Of a stretch of 64,000 nucleotides of DNA, positions 9,850 to 18,725 are shown piece by piece (within the stretch, counting starts at the first letter, position 1; each line of letters opens with the position of its first letter). Position numbers and translations under genes: made by a program. The notes beneath the pieces were generated by a model. The model was not told the origin of the DNA. It searched no databases and was given only the letters and a program-made list of their open reading frames with translations. This DNA comes from Prevotella sp. oral taxon 475 (GTDB lineage: Bacteria > Bacteroidota > Bacteroidia > Bacteroidales > Bacteroidaceae): NCBI RefSeq assembly GCF_018127805.1, contig NZ_CP072334.1:1156001-1220000 (forward strand), written 5' to 3'.

Positions 9850-11418
9850 TTATCTGTCAATATCGGGTATAACATAATCTAACGATGCGCCGACGGCGAT
9901 AAGGTCGGCTATCTTCTCGCCACGTAGCATGGTGTCTAAGGCCGAAACCAAAGGAAGACCCATCGGGCGGAACTTCAAACGATAGGGGCTCTTGTCGCCT
10001 TTGCTGTCGAGGAACACGCCAATCTCACCGCGCGAGCCTTCACACGAGAAGTACCATTGGCCTTCGGGCACCTTGATGATGGGCTTTTGCTTGATGTAGA
10101 AGTCGCCTTCGGGAATGTTGTCGATAAGCGTTTCCAAGATGTGAACGCTCTGTTCCATCTCCTTCATGCGCACCATATAGCGGTCGTAGCTGTCTCCGTT
10201 GTTGTAGGTAATCTCTTTAAAGTCTACCTTATCATACACGCCGTAGCTGTGGTGTTTGCGAACGTCGTTCTGCCAACCTGTTGCACGACCCGTTCCGCCC
10301 GTACAACCGTAGCTGATAGCATCCTCACGAGATAGCATTCCCACGCCTTTGAAACGGTTTTCCATGATAACATTGCCAGTGAATACATCTTGATATTCTT
10401 TGAACATCGGCTTCATGTAGGCGCAAAGTTTCTTTACGTTCTGCACAAAGTTGGGGTCGATGTCGGCTTGACAACCACCAATGCGGTAATAGTTCATGAT
10501 GAGTCGGCCACCAGTGGTTTCTTCCATCACGTTGATAACCTGCTCGCGGTCGCGCATGCCATAGATAAATGCTGTCAATGCGCCAACGTCTTGCGCACAG
10601 CAGCTGTAAAACAGCAGGTGCGAGTTAAGGCGTTGCAGCTCGTCCATGATGGTACGGATATATTTAATGCGGTCGGTAAGCTCCACGCCCATAGCCTCTT
10701 CAATCACGCCCACCAATGCATGGCGGTTCATGGTTGCGCTAAGATAGTCTAGACGATCGGCAAATGCCAGTGTCTGAGGATAGACATAGCTTTCCGAAAT
10801 CTTCTCCACGCCACGATGAATGTAGCCCAAGTGTGGGTAAATCTTCCTAATCACCTCGCCGTCTAGTATCGTTTGCAGGCGCAACACGCCGTGTGTGGCC
10901 GGGTGCTGCGGTCCGATGTTCACCACGTAGTCGTCTTCTCCAAACAGCTTATGGCGAGTTTCCACCAAATTCCCGTCTTTATCTAGGCTATATTGCAAGG
11001 TATAGTCGGGCTCGGGGTCGTCGTACATGTTTGGCCTGTTCTTCTCGGGGTCCATGTCGTAGTCTTTTCGCAGGGGGTAGCCCGTGAAATCGCTACGCAG
11101 ATAGAGCCTTCGCATGTCGGGATGTCCGATGAACTTGATGCCGAAGAAGTCGTAAACCTCGCGCTCCAGCAGGTCGGCGGCCTTCCAAAGGCCAGTCACC
11201 GAGGGCAAGAAGGGGTTCTCGCGGTCGGCGGCAACGACTTTAACCGAGATGCGTTCGTAGGTTTGAGTGTTCTCCAGAATATAGATACACCCGAAACCTT
11301 CCTCTCCAAAATCTTCACCAACGATGGTGACGAGGAAGTCGAAATGTTTTTCATTTCTTAATTTTGCCATCTCGTTGGCAAAATCGTTCGCGTTGAATTC
11401 AATGTTATTTAGTTTCAT
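9850..11418 (-). CDS. nuoCD: Fused NADH-quinone oxidoreductase subunit C/D
   Basis: A single 522-residue protein joins NuoC (about residues 1-130, with LEREVYDFFGIKFIGHPDMR) to NuoD (from about residue 165, with the signature NIGPQHPATHGVLRLQ). NuoD forms most of the quinone pocket next to cluster N2. NuoCD fusions are known from other bacteria. The neighbours are nuoB (9 nt upstream) and nuoH (2 nt downstream). No separate nuoC or nuoD and no frameshift are seen. Confidence 0.96.
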   Translation of the reverse strand: MKLNNIEFNANDFANEMAKLRNEKHFDFLVTIVGEDFGEEGFGCIYILENTQTYERISVKVVAADRENPFLPSVTGLWKAADLLEREVYDFFGIKFIGHPDMRRLYLRSDFTGYPLRKDYDMDPEKNRPNMYDDPEPDYTLQYSLDKDGNLVETRHKLFGEDDYVVNIGPQHPATHGVLRLQTILDGEVIRKIYPHLGYIHRGVEKISESYVYPQTLAFADRLDYLSATMNRHALVGVIEEAMGVELTDRIKYIRTIMDELQRLNSHLLFYSCCAQDVGALTAFIYGMRDREQVINVMEETTGGRLIMNYYRIGGCQADIDPNFVQNVKKLCAYMKPMFKEYQDVFTGNVIMENRFKGVGMLSREDAISYGCTGGTGRATGWQNDVRKHHSYGVYDKVDFKEITYNNGDSYDRYMVRMKEMEQSVHILETLIDNIPEGDFYIKQKPIIKVPEGQWYFSCEGSRGEIGVFLDSKGDKSPYRLKFRPMGLPLVSALDTMLRGEKIADLIAVGASLDYVIPDIDR

Positions 11419-11427
11419 AATAGCGTC

Positions 11428-12051
11428 TCATTCCTTGTCTTTATCGAAATCCTTTGGAACATCCATGATAACCATGGGCTTCTTTTCCTTGCGGTTTGCT
11501 CCGCCAAAGAATTTCTCAACCTTCACTTTACGTTGCAGCTGCATCATTCCGTAGAGAATGGCCTCTGGTCTTGGAGGACACCCAGGAATGAAAACGTCTA
11601 CGGGAACAATCTCTTCAATGCCGCGTACCACGTGGTAGCTCGACTTGAAAGGTCCACCGCTGATGGCGCATCCGCCAACGGCGATAACGTATTTCGGGTC
11701 GGCCATCTCGTCGTATAGGCGTTTCATAACGGGCGCCATCTTGTTGGTGATGGTTCCTGCGCACATGATGAGGTCTGCCTGACGTGGCGAGTTGCGTGTT
11801 ACTTCAAAGCCAAAGCGGGCGAAGTCGTAGCGGGCGCATCCCACCGACATGAACTCGATACCGCAACAGCTCGTTGCGAAGGTAAGCGACCACAGCGAAT
11901 TGCTGCGTCCCCAGTTGATGGCTTGGTCTAGCGAGCCAACAACAACGTTCACGCCACCTTCGTGTAGTTCGTTCATGATTTGTTCGAGCGTGTCGTTGTC
12001 TTTAAATTCCGCGTAGGGAATACTCTTGATATGGGGTTGTTTCACTTCCAT
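11428..12051 (-). CDS. nuoB: NADH-quinone oxidoreductase subunit B (N2 cluster)
   Basis: A 207-residue subunit that binds cluster N2, the last iron-sulfur centre before quinone. The N2 ligands are visible as FATSCCGIEFM, the Cys in VGGCAISGG and the Cys in FIPGCPPRPEAI. I start it at ATG 12051 (MEVKQPHIKS), which overlaps the end of nuoA by 10 nt. The longer frame back to 12243 is only the nuoA region read in another frame. Confidence 0.95.
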   Translation of the reverse strand: MEVKQPHIKSIPYAEFKDNDTLEQIMNELHEGGVNVVVGSLDQAINWGRSNSLWSLTFATSCCGIEFMSVGCARYDFARFGFEVTRNSPRQADLIMCAGTITNKMAPVMKRLYDEMADPKYVIAVGGCAISGGPFKSSYHVVRGIEEIVPVDVFIPGCPPRPEAILYGMMQLQRKVKVEKFFGGANRKEKKPMVIMDVPKDFDKDKE

Positions 12052-12392
12052 TCCAATGCTCCTTTCCGCCAAGCATAGGCCAGGCCAAATACAAGTACCA
12101 CCAAAAAGAAACCAATGCTCGCCAGAGCCAAAGCTCCAAACTGCTTGACAACTACTGCCCAGGGATAGAGGAATACGGTCTCTACGTCGAACATGAGGAA
12201 AAGGATGGCGAAGAGATAGTAACCGATGTGCACGGGAATCCACGAGGAACCGCGCGTCGGGATACCACTCTCGAAGGGCTCACCTTTCACCGCATTGTAC
12301 GACCGAGGCCCTATTGCCTTGGCTATGGCAAATGCCGCCACAACCAAAAGGACAGCCGTTATCAGGACGGTAATAAATAAAATAAAAGACAT
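12042..12392 (-). CDS. nuoA: NADH-quinone oxidoreductase subunit A (first gene of operon)
   Basis: A 116-residue protein with three membrane helices. It contains KGEPFESGIPTRGSSW, the loop after helix 1 (PYESG in many homologues), and LFAILFLMFDVETVFLYPWA, with the conserved Asp and Glu of helix 2. It is the first gene of the operon. A TACCTTTG -7 element lies about 45 nt upstream on the minus strand. Confidence 0.95.
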   Translation of the reverse strand: MSFILFITVLITAVLLVVAAFAIAKAIGPRSYNAVKGEPFESGIPTRGSSWIPVHIGYYLFAILFLMFDVETVFLYPWAVVVKQFGALALASIGFFLVVLVFGLAYAWRKGALEWK

Positions 12393-12436
12393 ATAACGTT
12401 ATGATATATAATGATTGTATTCAGCTAAATATGGTG

Positions 12437-12444
12437 CAAAGGTA
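12437..12444 (-). promoter_or_regulatory. -7 promoter element of the nuo operon
   Basis: On the minus strand this reads TACCTTTG, a perfect match to the Bacteroidetes -7 consensus TAnnTTTG. A clear TTTG at -33 is not seen; the nearest candidate is GTTTTC. Confidence 0.55.
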
Positions 12445-12607
12445 ATAATAAATATGAAAACGTTGATCTGTTTACTTTAAAAAGTGTAATCTCCACATAG
12501 CAAAATAGTTGAAAGACAGCCAAAAACTGTCTTTCCGACCCCATTGCGATGCTTCATTCTTATTTCTTATGACGCTTGCTTTCCCTTCGTTTCTTACCCT
12601 TATTTTC

Positions 12608-14488
12608 TCATTTCAGTTTGTTGAGCACCGGTGTAGTGAGGCTTGAGAGCGATGTTTTCTTCTCATCGTTCTGCTGTTCGAACACGACAATCCGGTTGAG
12701 TCCTTTCCTTAGAAAACAGCCTGGCAGGTAGAGCGTTTGTTGTGGACCCACCTTCCAATAGCGACCCAAGTTGATGCCGTTGACAAAGACGATGCCTTTA
12801 CCCCAATGTTCCATGTCGAGAAAGGTGTCGCCGAGAGTGGAAAGCTGGAACGTACCGCTGTAAAGAACGGGCAGACCGGCGGTATAACTGGCAGGCTGAG
12901 CATCCAAATCGGGCATCTCGTCCATGGGTAGACGATACATTGTCCAGTTCCCCGTGAGTTCGTTTCCATTAATGGAGACAGGACTGGTGATGCCTTTCAA
13001 GTTTTGTGTGATGCGAGCTCCGTAGTTGATGCGTCCTAAATTCTCGACGAGAAGGTCGAGGACGCCGTTGAAAGGAACGTTGATTTCGAGACTATCGGTG
13101 GAGGTGAGGCGATTGAGTTCGCCCACTTTCTCTCCGTTGACGTAGACCAAGGCATAATCGGCCAGACCGGGAACGCGGAGCATTCCGCTGATTGGTTGAT
13201 TGAAATGACGGCGATAGAGCACGTAGCCATGTCCCTGTCCGAGATCTTCGAAAGTGAGTGGCGTGTCGTTTTCCACAGGCGTAGAGGAACCCATCAGGCG
13301 GAAGAGGTCGACCGTCTTATCGAGTTTGATGTCGGGAATGGCAATTACCGGGATGCGTGCAGGGACAGGAGGAATGGGAGCAGACACATGTCGAGAGATG
13401 AGTGCACGCAAAGCGTCATATTTGGGCGTGCTCCATCCGGCTTCGCTGATGGGTGCATCGTAGTCGTAAGAGGTGAGATCGGGCTGAATGTTAGTGGCAT
13501 TGCTGTAGTTGGCCCCTGAGGTGAAACCGAAATTGGTTCCGCCATGCACCATATAATAATTGAAGCTCACACCGTTTTCGAGATATTTCTGTGTCTGCTT
13601 CACCACCGTTTCCGTACTCACTTTGGGGAAAGGCTCGGCCCAATGCGAGAGCCAACCGGGGTAGAACTCAGCTACCATGTAGGGGCCTTTGCCCTCGTGA
13701 TATTCGTTGACCACCTTTTTGAGTTGAGCCACATCGCTTTCGCCATTGGCCGTGGGTAAAGCCCCCTCTATCGTTCCGCCTTGGAAGAGCCAACTGCCAT
13801 CCGATGTAAACATCGGAACGTCGAAACCGGCATCTAACAGTTGCTGACGTATCTTGGCACTATAGGTGCGATGGGTTTCCAGCGGAATGTCTTTGCGCTG
13901 GGCTACATAAGAACCGAATTCGTTTTCGGCCTGTACCATGACGATAGGACCGCCGTGAGTGATTTGCAAGTCGCGCAATTGCGAGGCCAGTTGGCCGATG
14001 TACACCCGGCAGGAGTCGAGAAAGGGCTGATTGTCGGTGCGAATCACAAGGCCTTTTGTCTTTTGCAACCACCAGGGATAGCCGCCAAATTCCCACTCGG
14101 CACAGCAGTAGGGACCGGGCCGGAGGATAACCATCAGTCCCTCACGGGCTGCCGTTTGAACGAATTGGCGCAGGTTTCGGTTGCCCGTTTTCCAATCCCA
14201 CACCCCGGGCGATGTCTCGTGATGATTCCAAAACACATAAGTTGCCACCGCGTTCAGTCCCATGGCTTTCATCATCTGCATGCGATGCTGCCAGTAAGGT
14301 GCAGGAACGCGGGCGTAATGCAACTCGCCCGAGTAAATCTGTGTGGGTTTTCCGTCGTAAAGGAAGCTTCCGTCTGCGATGGCAAACGTGTGTTGTGCGG
14401 TTGGCATTCGCTTTTTTGCTTGGGCGGCCCAGTTGGTTCCGGCCCAAAACAGCACGCCAGTGAGGCATAGTAATCTTAGAGGTCTCAT
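12608..14488 (-). CDS. Secreted GH35 beta-galactosidase
   Basis: A 626-residue glycoside hydrolase of family 35 that removes terminal beta-linked galactose from glycans. I start it at ATG 14488 (MRPLRLLCLTGVLFWAG), which gives a signal peptide; the upstream in-frame ATG at 14584 lies on the promoter -7 element. Visible active-site regions are GPYCCAEWEFGGYPWW near residue 126, VMVQAENEFGSY with proton donor Glu190, and MVAEFYPGW with nucleophile Glu274. YMVHGGTNFGFTSGANY is a further family signature, and the C-terminal half is jelly-roll-like. It is probably periplasmic or exported. It has its own promoter and is probably transcribed apart from nuo. Confidence 0.93.
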   Translation of the reverse strand: MRPLRLLCLTGVLFWAGTNWAAQAKKRMPTAQHTFAIADGSFLYDGKPTQIYSGELHYARVPAPYWQHRMQMMKAMGLNAVATYVFWNHHETSPGVWDWKTGNRNLRQFVQTAAREGLMVILRPGPYCCAEWEFGGYPWWLQKTKGLVIRTDNQPFLDSCRVYIGQLASQLRDLQITHGGPIVMVQAENEFGSYVAQRKDIPLETHRTYSAKIRQQLLDAGFDVPMFTSDGSWLFQGGTIEGALPTANGESDVAQLKKVVNEYHEGKGPYMVAEFYPGWLSHWAEPFPKVSTETVVKQTQKYLENGVSFNYYMVHGGTNFGFTSGANYSNATNIQPDLTSYDYDAPISEAGWSTPKYDALRALISRHVSAPIPPVPARIPVIAIPDIKLDKTVDLFRLMGSSTPVENDTPLTFEDLGQGHGYVLYRRHFNQPISGMLRVPGLADYALVYVNGEKVGELNRLTSTDSLEINVPFNGVLDLLVENLGRINYGARITQNLKGITSPVSINGNELTGNWTMYRLPMDEMPDLDAQPASYTAGLPVLYSGTFQLSTLGDTFLDMEHWGKGIVFVNGINLGRYWKVGPQQTLYLPGCFLRKGLNRIVVFEQQNDEKKTSLSSLTTPVLNKLK

Positions 14489-14584
14489 TCTATTTGGGTT
14501 TGTATCAGTTCTTCTGTAAGGGGCGATAGGAGAGGGTAGCATGGCAGATGGTTGAAAGAAAGGGCAGATGACATTCGGCTGCAA

Positions 14585-14592
14585 AAGTAATA
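14585..14592 (-). promoter_or_regulatory. -7 promoter element of the GH35 gene
   Basis: The minus strand reads TACTTTTG (CAAAAGTA on plus), matching TAnnTTTG. It lies about 97 nt before the chosen start at 14488 and overlaps the alternative ATG at 14584, which supports the downstream start. Confidence 0.55.
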
Positions 14593-14687
14593 AAAGAGGG
14601 ATGGAGAGGAAGAGGAGAGAATCCTGATTTAGTGTAATTTAACGAGTATGTCGGTATCTCCGTTTACATCTATCTATCAGGAACTTT

Positions 14688-14775
14688 GCAAAAGCTAAGA
14701 AAACGCCTTGCAAAAGCTAAGAAAATGAAGTGCGAAAGCTAAGAAAATGCAATGCAAAAGCTAAGAGATGAGGTC
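14688..14775. repeat. 22-bp tandem repeat array, CAAAAGCTAAG family (4 copies)
   Basis: Units start at 14688, 14710, 14732 and 14754, exactly 22 bp apart, with the core GCAAAAGCTAAGAAAATG. The same core recurs in arrays near 22713, 32661 and 42871. The array fills part of the 461-nt space between the divergent GH35 and proS genes; the rest holds their promoters. Confidence 0.92.
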
Positions 14776-14890
14776 GTAAGGAGGGAAGTAGCAAGGAGTG
14801 AGAGGAGAAAGAGAGGGAAGAGTCTCGCCCCGATAGACGTGCCGATGCAGCACGCATGCCGGCACAGAACCTGAAATATGGAGCGCAGAT

Positions 14891-14921
14891 TTTGCCCTTT
14901 AAGCATTTTAGATTACCTTTG
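14891..14921 (+). promoter_or_regulatory. Promoter of proS
   Basis: TTTG at 14891-14894 and TACCTTTG at 14914-14921 are separated by 19 nt, a textbook Bacteroidetes -33/-7 pair. The proS ATG follows 28 nt after the -7 box. Confidence 0.75.
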
Positions 14922-14949
14922 CAAGCCGAATTAACAAACGAAAAAGACA

Positions 14950-16431
14950 ATGGCAAAAGAACTGAAAGACCTAACGAAGCGTGCTGACAATTACAGTCAG
15001 TGGTTCAACGATTTGGTGGTAAAGGCCGATTTGGCAGAGCAATCTGCCGTGAGGGGCTGTATGGTCATCAAGCCCTACGGGTATGCGATATGGGAGAAGA
15101 TGCAACGTCAGCTCGACTCGATGTTCAAAGAGACGGGTGTGCAGAATGCTTACTTCCCGCTACTGATTCCGAAATCGTTCCTCTCGCGCGAGGCCGAGCA
15201 TGTGAAGGGATTTGCCAAAGAGTGCGCCGTGGTGACGCACTACCGCCTCAAGGCCGACGAAGAGGGCAATGGCGTGGTGGTAGATCCATCGGCACGCCTG
15301 GAAGAAGAACTCATTATCCGCCCTACTTCGGAAACGATTATCTGGAATACCTATAAGAACTGGATTCAGTCGTGGCGCGATCTGCCACTGATGTGCAACC
15401 AATGGTGCAACGTGATGCGATGGGAGATGCGCACACGACCGTTCCTGCGCACCTCGGAATTTCTGTGGCAGGAGGGCCATACGGCTCATGCCACCCGTGA
15501 AGAGGCCGAAGAGGAAGCCCGGAAGATGCTGCACGTCTATGCCGACTTTGCTGAACAGTGGATGGCTGTGCCTGTGGTGCGCGGCGTGAAGAGCGAAACC
15601 GAACGCTTTGCAGGTGCGCTCGACACTTATACCATCGAGGCGATGATGCAAGACGGAAAGGCTCTGCAAAGCGGAACAAGCCACTTCCTGGGGCAGAACT
15701 TCGCCAAATCGTTCGATGTGACGTTCCTCAACAAGGAGAATAAGCCCGAATACGTTTGGGCTACAAGCTGGGGCGTGAGCACCCGACTCATCGGTGCGCT
15801 CATCATGACCCACTCTGACGACAACGGTTTGGTGCTTCCGCCGAGGTTGGCGCCTATTCAGGTGGTGATGATTCCTATCGGTCGGGGCGACGAACAGATG
15901 CAGGCCATCAATGACAAGCTGCAACCGGTGATGGAACAGTTGAAGAAGGCGGGCGTAACGGTGAAATACGACGACTCGGATAACAAACGTCCGGGCTTCA
16001 AATATGCCGACTACGAACTCAAAGGCGTGCCCGTGCGCATCGTAATGGGCGGACGCGACTTGGAAAACAATACCGTCGAAATCATGCGACGCGACACATT
16101 GGAAAAGGAAACGGTGACGTTCGACGGACTCTTCGAGCGTATCGTCGCTCTGCTCGACGACATTCAGGAGAACATCTTCCGCAAAGCACTGACGTATCGC
16201 GATGAACACATCTATGAATGCGATAACTACGAGGAGTTCAAAGAGCGTATCAAAAACGGCGGATTCTTTCTCTGCCACTGGGATGGCACAGAGGAGACCG
16301 AGGCAAAAATCAAAGAAGAGACGCAGGCTACGATTCGTTGCGTTCCGTTTGGCGTGGAACAGACCGCGGGTGTCGACATGGTGAGCGGCAAACCGGCCAA
16401 ACATCGCGTCATCATTGCCCGCAGCTATTAA
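14950..16431 (+). CDS. proS: Prolyl-tRNA synthetase
   Basis: A 493-residue class II aminoacyl-tRNA synthetase that charges tRNA-Pro. It is the shorter form typical of archaea, eukaryotes and Bacteroidetes, without the editing insertion of the E. coli enzyme. Motif 2 is visible in [20 protein letters not shown], preceded by [16 protein letters not shown]; a motif 3-like segment ([18 protein letters not shown]) follows. The C-terminus ends in RVIIARSY, as in many proS3-type enzymes. It has its own promoter and a strong downstream terminator. Confidence 0.96.
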   Translation: MAKELKDLTKRADNYSQWFNDLVVKADLAEQSAVRGCMVIKPYGYAIWEKMQRQLDSMFKETGVQNAYFPLLIPKSFLSREAEHVKGFAKECAVVTHYRLKADEEGNGVVVDPSARLEEELIIRPTSETIIWNTYKNWIQSWRDLPLMCNQWCNVMRWEMRTRPFLRTSEFLWQEGHTAHATREEAEEEARKMLHVYADFAEQWMAVPVVRGVKSETERFAGALDTYTIEAMMQDGKALQSGTSHFLGQNFAKSFDVTFLNKENKPEYVWATSWGVSTRLIGALIMTHSDDNGLVLPPRLAPIQVVMIPIGRGDEQMQAINDKLQPVMEQLKKAGVTVKYDDSDNKRPGFKYADYELKGVPVRIVMGGRDLENNTVEIMRRDTLEKETVTFDGLFERIVALLDDIQENIFRKALTYRDEHIYECDNYEEFKERIKNGGFFLCHWDGTEETEAKIKEETQATIRCVPFGVEQTAGVDMVSGKPAKHRVIIARSY

Positions 16432-16457
16432 GCGAGAGGCAACTCCAATAGATTTCA

Positions 16458-16505
16458 AGCGCACCTGCATCCATCGTCTGGATGCAGGTGCGCTGTCGTT
16501 TTCGA
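16458..16505 (+). terminator. Rho-independent terminator of proS
   Basis: A 16-bp stem (AGCGCACCTGCATCCA pairing with its complement, 16458-16494) with a 5-nt loop is followed by GTCGTTTTCG, 26 nt after the proS stop. Confidence 0.75.
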
Positions 16506-16643
16506 GCAAGAGAGGAGAAAGCAGAACGTGAGAGGTTATATATATAATAAGGTGTAATCGCATCCTGTTTTTAGGACTTCCCTTTGAGCAAATATTTCCT
16601 ATAATTTGGCATAAGGGCCGTTTGAGTTGTCCCGAAAAAATGC

Positions 16644-16651
16644 TACCTTTG
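16644..16651 (+). promoter_or_regulatory. -7 promoter element just before the HU/SPOR gene
   Basis: TACCTTTG lies only 5 nt before the GTG at 16657. A -33 candidate is the TTTG at 16621-16624, with a spacing of 19 nt. Transcription would begin at or next to the start codon, so the mRNA may be leaderless. Confidence 0.6.
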
Positions 16652-16656
16652 CACTC

Positions 16657-17709
16657 GTGATTGAACTACACAGACATATAGAGATTTTATTGTTAGACAA
16701 CGACTGTGTCATCATCCCCGACTTCGGCGGGTTAATGGCTCATCACGTAGAGTCTGCATACGATGACAGGGATGGTGCGTTCCTGCCACCGCTAAGAACG
16801 CTGGGGTTCAATCGCCAACTGCGCCTCAACGACTCGCTGCTGGCGCAATCTTATGTCGAAGCCTACGACATTAGTTATCCCGAAGCTGTTGCGCGAATTG
16901 CCGAAGAGGTGGAAGAACTCAAACAACATTTGAAGAACGAGGGCCGGTATGAACTCAACGATTTGGGCGTTCTCTTCTATGGCGATGACGATAACTATAC
17001 TTTCGAACCCTGCGAGGCTGGCATTCTTACACCCGAGCTATATGGTCTCAACTCGTTGGAAATGCGACCGTATATCCAGTGCGAGACCACGGAATCGGAA
17101 GAAATGCCCGCTCTGCAAAAGTCTCTTCGCCCTGCCGGAAAGGAAATGGCCGAGGTGCAGGACACACCCTCGACAGAGGTCGCAGAGGCTCAAACGAAAG
17201 AACATCTGGTGATTCCCGTCAGTTGGCTTCGCAACGCGGTGGCCGCCTGCATTGCCGTTTTGGTGCTCTTTCTCTTCCCATCGGTGGTGACCGACGGTGG
17301 AAACGGAAACATGAGACAAAGCATGGTAGACACCGGATTGCTGATGCACGTTCTGCCGAAGGAGATGGTGCTGGGCCATGAAAGCGTGTCCAACATCCGA
17401 ATCGATCACAAAGCAAAGGTTCGTCCCCAAGGAAAAACTGTCGCAACAAAGGCCGTGGTGCAGGCAACGGATAGCAGTAGATCTTTCTTCTGTTTGGTGC
17501 TGGCCAGCAAAATTACGCGACGAAACGCACAACTCTTCGCTCAATCGCTCCAAGACAAAGGTCATCGCGAGGCGGAAGTGTTGCTCCGAGGTAAGAGCGT
17601 CAAAGTGATTTACGGGCATTATGCCACCAAGCACGAGGCCGACAGTGCTTTTCTTCGTCTACGTTCAGACGAAGACTTGAAAGACTGTTGGGTGATGCAC
17701 GTTCGTTAA
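16657..17709 (+). CDS. HU-CCDC81-type/SPOR-domain membrane protein
   Basis: A 350-residue protein if begun at GTG 16657; an upstream in-frame TTG at 16627 precedes the promoter -7 box and is unlikely. Residues 1-135 (IELHRHIEILLLDNDCVIIP, PDFGGLMAHH) resemble the paired HU-like CCDC81 domains of Bacteroidetes. A single membrane helix spans about residues 190-211. The C-terminal region, about 272-350 (SFFCLVLASKITRRNAQLFA), is a SPOR domain, which binds denuded septal peptidoglycan. A link between division site and nucleoid is an inference. The FHA gene follows 32 nt downstream and is likely co-transcribed. Confidence 0.8.
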   Translation: MIELHRHIEILLLDNDCVIIPDFGGLMAHHVESAYDDRDGAFLPPLRTLGFNRQLRLNDSLLAQSYVEAYDISYPEAVARIAEEVEELKQHLKNEGRYELNDLGVLFYGDDDNYTFEPCEAGILTPELYGLNSLEMRPYIQCETTESEEMPALQKSLRPAGKEMAEVQDTPSTEVAEAQTKEHLVIPVSWLRNAVAACIAVLVLFLFPSVVTDGGNGNMRQSMVDTGLLMHVLPKEMVLGHESVSNIRIDHKAKVRPQGKTVATKAVVQATDSSRSFFCLVLASKITRRNAQLFAQSLQDKGHREAEVLLRGKSVKVIYGHYATKHEADSAFLRLRSDEDLKDCWVMHVR

Positions 17710-17741
17710 TCTCGTCTGTTCCCTTTAAGACCCATTGGCTT

Positions 17742-18266
17742 ATGAAGCGCGTGAGATGCCCGAAGTGCAATCATTACATCACTTTTGATGAAACCCGATA
17801 CGAAGAAGGGCAGTCGCTCTTTTTCCAATGTCCCGACTGTGGCAAGGAGTTTGGCATTCGCATCGGCGTCTCCAAACTGCACAACAGGCGCAAAGAAGAA
17901 AACCCCGAGGCAGAATGCGCCGCCGACAATTGCGGCACACTGACCGTCATCGAGAACGTATTCCACTACAAACAGGTGCTGCCCCTGCGCATGGGGCGTA
18001 ATGTCATCGGGCGTTACATGAAAAATAGCGGTGTCAACTGCCCCATCGAGACCAACGATCCCAGTATCGACATCACTCATTGCACCATCGAGGTGAGCCG
18101 CGATAAGAACGGACGGCTTAAATATGTCTTAAGCGACGGGCCCAGTTATACCGGTACTTTTGTAGATAACGAGATTCTTGGCCATCGCGAACGTCGCCTG
18201 CTCAATGACGGTTCCCTCTTCACCATCGGTGCCACGAGCATCATTCTAAGAGTGCGGCAGGAATAA
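17742..18266 (+). CDS. FHA-domain protein with N-terminal zinc ribbon
   Basis: A 174-residue protein. I start it at ATG 17742 (MKRVRCPKCNHYI) because the longer frame overlaps the previous gene. CPKCN near residue 5 and FQCPDCGKEFG near 28 form a four-Cys zinc ribbon. From about residue 80 there is a forkhead-associated fold (MGRNVIGRY, then SIDITHCTIEV, then YTGTFVDNE), which usually binds phosphothreonine peptides. The expected Ser/His motif (SRxH-like) is replaced by DITH, so binding may differ. No kinase gene lies next to it. Confidence 0.8.
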   Translation: MKRVRCPKCNHYITFDETRYEEGQSLFFQCPDCGKEFGIRIGVSKLHNRRKEENPEAECAADNCGTLTVIENVFHYKQVLPLRMGRNVIGRYMKNSGVNCPIETNDPSIDITHCTIEVSRDKNGRLKYVLSDGPSYTGTFVDNEILGHRERRLLNDGSLFTIGATSIILRVRQE

Positions 18267-18277
18267 ATTCGCATCCC

Positions 18278-18313
18278 TTTGCTTGCCTATTTCCAAAAGA
18301 AGTATTACCTTTG
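18278..18313 (+). promoter_or_regulatory. Promoter of leader element 1
   Basis: TTTG at 18278-18281 and TACCTTTG at 18306-18313 form a Bacteroidetes promoter with a slightly long 24-nt spacer. It is homologous to the promoter at 53202-53233. Confidence 0.6.
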
Positions 18314-18318
18314 CCGCC

Positions 18319-18494
<176 letters not shown>

Positions 18495-18563
18495 ATGTGC
18501 ACCTATTAGTGGTGTAACACTTTTTTGCTTTTTCCTACGCGCGCGTGAAGCGAGCGCAACCAT

Positions 18564-18606
18564 AGCCTGCAAAGGGATTCTCTGCGAATCTCCTTGCAGG
18601 CTTTTT
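18564..18606 (+). terminator. Intrinsic terminator inside leader 1
   Basis: AGCCTGCAA (18564-18572) pairs with TTGCAGGCT (18594-18602), followed by TTTTTGG. It lies between the leader promoter and the surface-protein gene, so read-through would be needed for expression from that promoter. Confidence 0.75.
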
Positions 18607-18725
18607 GGTGTGGCTGCCCCTCACCGTGTTTCTCAAAAATATCGAGAGCAAAGCCTCGATTCCCTCTGATAGCAAACATTAAAAAATAGAGTTTTATAAA
18701 GTTTCATTTAAAATCAAGACAAGTT

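Noticed and set aside
15160..16563. 467-residue minus-strand frame opposite proS
   Set aside because: Antisense of a strongly conserved synthetase gene with no promoter of its own.
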